Of a stretch of DNA of 64,000 nt, positions 62,335 to 64,000 are shown one piece after another. A model generated the notes under the pieces. The model was given only the letters and a program-made list of their open reading frames with translations. It was not told where the DNA came from and searched no databases. Position 1 is the first letter of the stretch, and the number at the start of each line of letters is the position of its first letter. The stretch is from JBEBSD01 sp040394475 (GTDB lineage Bacteria > Bacteroidota > Bacteroidia > Cytophagales > Spirosomataceae): positions 1 through 64,000 of the forward strand of contig JBEBSD010000024.1 in the NCBI GenBank assembly GCA_040394475.1, written 5' to 3'. The position numbers were made by a program, and so were the translations under genes.

Positions 62335-63501
62335 TCATTTTAATAAAGACCTAACAATCACCAGCTTCTGAATTTCAGAGGTCCCTTCATAAATCTGTGT
62401 TATTTTAGCATCCCGCATCATTCGCTCAACATGGTATTCTTTTACGTAACCATACCCCCCATGAACCTGTACAGCTTCAGTTGTCACCCACATCGCGACT
62501 TCGGAGGCATAGAGCTTTGCCATCGCGGCTTCCTTGATAAAATCCAATCCGAGGTCTTTTAATACCGCTGCCTTATAAACTAACAGGCGAGCCGCCTCGA
62601 TACGAGTCGCCATGTCCGCCAGCTTAAACTGGATAGCCTGATGTTCCATAATAGGTTTGCCGAACGACTTCCGCTGCTGTGCGTACTCCAGCGCTCTTTC
62701 AAAGGCTCCCGACGCAATGCCCAATGCCTGAGCCGCAATCCCTATCCGTCCGCCGTTGAGTGTGTTCATGGCAAATTTAAAGCCGCTTCCATCGGCGCCG
62801 ATACGATTGGCCTTGGGGACTTTTACATCCGTAAACATCAGTGAATGCGTATCGGAGGCACGAATACCCATTTTGTCCTCCTTCCGTCCTACTTCAAAAC
62901 CCGGCGCCCCTTTTTCCACGATGAGGCAGTTGATCCCGTGGTGGCGTTTCTCCGGGTGTGTCTGCGCCATTACCAGGCAAACAGCAGCTGTCCCGCCGTT
63001 GGTAATCCAGTTTTTGGTACCATTCAGCAGGTAATAATCCCCCATATCCGTTGCAGTAGTTTGCTGAAAAGTGGCATCAGAACCCGCTTCGGGCTCCGAT
63101 AGGCAGAAAGCGCCGAGAAGCTGACCGGTGGCAAGAGGCTTCAGGAACCTGACTTTCTGGTCTTCTGTTCCGAATTTCTCCAACCCCCAGCATACCAGCG
63201 AATTATTGACCGACATGATCACTGCCGCTGAAGCATCGACCTTGGCTATTTCTTCCATCGCCAATACGTAGGAAACCGTATCCATCCCGCTTCCGCCATA
63301 CTCCGGGGATATCATCATCCCCAGAAATCCTGCTTCCCCCATCTGTCGCAGCAGGTCCGTGTCAAATTGCTGCTTTTCATCCCGCTCGATCACTCCGGGA
63401 AACAGTTGGGTCCGGGCAAAATCCCGGGCGGCCTCTCTTACGGCCAATTGTTCTTCGCTTAATTGAAAACTCAATCCATTGATATTAGTTGAAATGCTCA
63501 T
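62335..63501 (-). CDS. Acyl-CoA dehydrogenase
   Basis: A 388-residue FAD-dependent acyl-CoA dehydrogenase. It shows YGGSGMDTVSYVLAMEEIA (early), LSEPEAGSD with the catalytic-site region, MGIRASDTHSLMFTDVKVP, and the C-terminal MRDAKITQIYEGTSEIQKLVI with the catalytic-base Glu in YEGTSE. It inserts the alpha-beta double bond in acyl-CoA thioesters and passes electrons to ETF. Chain-length or branched-chain preference is not decidable. A good promoter lies upstream at 63533-63563. Confidence 0.95.
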   Translation of the reverse strand: MSISTNINGLSFQLSEEQLAVREAARDFARTQLFPGVIERDEKQQFDTDLLRQMGEAGFLGMMISPEYGGSGMDTVSYVLAMEEIAKVDASAAVIMSVNNSLVCWGLEKFGTEDQKVRFLKPLATGQLLGAFCLSEPEAGSDATFQQTTATDMGDYYLLNGTKNWITNGGTAAVCLVMAQTHPEKRHHGINCLIVEKGAPGFEVGRKEDKMGIRASDTHSLMFTDVKVPKANRIGADGSGFKFAMNTLNGGRIGIAAQALGIASGAFERALEYAQQRKSFGKPIMEHQAIQFKLADMATRIEAARLLVYKAAVLKDLGLDFIKEAAMAKLYASEVAMWVTTEAVQVHGGYGYVKEYHVERMMRDAKITQIYEGTSEIQKLVIVRSLLK

Positions 63502-63532
63502 AGAAAGACTATTTTCGGGTAGCTGACAAATG

Positions 63533-63563
63533 CAAATTTAACTGCTTTTAAAACCGTATGCAA
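63533..63563 (-). promoter_or_regulatory. Promoter of the acyl-CoA dehydrogenase gene
   Basis: Minus strand TTG (63563-63561), 20 bases, then TAAATTTG (63540-63533), an almost ideal match to TTG-N19-20-TAnnTTTG. It lies about 31 bases before the start codon. Confidence 0.68.
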
Positions 63564-63859
63564 GCATACCTTTTACGCCCCCCTTTTTTAACCGCGGACA
63601 GGGGGGGTTATCCCTACCCTTCCGATCCGCATATCTTTCAAAAATACTACTTCCGGCCGGATACCGCTGCCTCCCGGCTACACACTATTGCCAATCTCAG
63701 GACGGCTTCCTGTCTGAAAGCCTTAAATTAGAACGGAACAACTATATTTGCTCCCGGATTGGGAAAAGCAGCTAATTTCTTCAATCACTTTAACGCTATC
63801 CGGCAACTAATCCCGCACATCGGTGGAAAGCAAGACCGGTCTGACCAGAATACGAAACA
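63564..63859. other. Intergenic region before the right-edge gene
   Basis: About 300 bases without a supported gene. A C6 run (63578-63583) can pair with a G7 run (63601-63607) across a 17-base loop, a possible hairpin. No tRNA or repeat seen. Confidence 0.4.
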
Positions 63860-64000
63860 ATGCCGATACTTACCGTATTTTATATCAAATTACTGCTCAG
63901 CACCTTGCTGACCTGTGCTATTTTTTGGACCATCTGGAAATCGGAACTTTTCGAAAAATGGCAGCAGCAATCCGATAACGTCGTATGGGGGATAGGATTC
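63860..64000 (+). CDS. Start of a membrane protein, cut by the window edge
   Basis: 47 codons from ATG 63860 run to the last base without a stop. An in-frame TGA at 63842-63844 fixes the ATG as the first available start. The residues read as a hydrophobic segment (about 8-26) followed by a charged stretch (WKSELFEKWQQQ), as in an N-terminal membrane anchor. The length is too short for family assignment. Confidence 0.55.
   Translation, partial: MPILTVFYIKLLLSTLLTCAIFWTIWKSELFEKWQQQSDNVVWGIGF

Overview
The window reads as chromosomal DNA of a member of the Bacteroidota, probably from the Cytophagia/Chitinophagia/Sphingobacteriia side of the phylum. The evidence is a SusC/SusD pair driven by an ECF sigma factor and a FecR anti-sigma factor, a GldJ-type gliding/type IX secretion lipoprotein, a protease with a type IX C-terminal sorting domain, several -7 boxes of the phylum type TAnnTTTG, and few visible Shine-Dalgarno sequences. 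Genus cannot be fixed from the sequence alone. No rRNA, tRNA, CRISPR array, prophage or complete insertion sequence was found.

Layout. 1-6.0 kb: a small conserved protein, comF, gldJ and mfd. 6.2-10.6 kb: a leftward run rhaT, dicarboxylate/amino-acid symporter, BASS-type symporter and secreted GH43-like protein, which looks like an uptake locus. 11.0-13.1 kb: an aminotransferase and prephenate dehydrogenase (aromatic amino acids). 13.2-19.3 kb: a DUF2911 protein, a NUDIX hydrolase, a secreted subtilase, and a LytTR regulator with its TPR histidine kinase. 19.8-24.5 kb: FMN glutamate-synthase-like protein, aroA and a secreted GH2 enzyme. 24.7-32.2 kb: a barrel protein, rfaE1, a class IV aminotransferase, mnmD-like methyltransferase, aspartic protease/PDZ protein, recF and pdhA. 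32.6-40.4 kb: envelope glycan genes (GT2, acyltransferase, deacetylase, GT-C-like protein), an Rpn nuclease and metG. 40.8-58.7 kb: a polysaccharide utilisation locus. 58.8-64 kb: an OmpA/PD40 protein, a LOG-family protein, an AraC regulator, an acyl-CoA dehydrogenase and the start of a membrane protein.

The utilisation locus is the main accessory region. It runs ECF sigma, FecR, SusC with an STN signalling domain, SusD, a Tat-exported oligogalacturonate-lyase-like propeller, a heparinase II/III-like lyase and four S1 sulfatases with intact CxPSR/CxPTR motifs. This is a complete sense-import-desulfate-cleave set for a sulfated uronic-acid polysaccharide, whether glycosaminoglycan-like or ulvan-like. 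The sigma and anti-sigma genes share an almost identical two-block upstream element with the same internal spacing, so they probably respond to the same sigma factor.

The most unusual structure is a set of six intergenic arrays of 7-bp repeats. They use four heptamer families (TTAGGTG/TAACACC, CATTCCC, GAGTTAT, GGCTATC). Different families are joined in one unbroken 7-bp phase, and three arrays begin inside the stop codon of a sulfatase gene. Four of the six lie within 6.7 kb of the utilisation locus.
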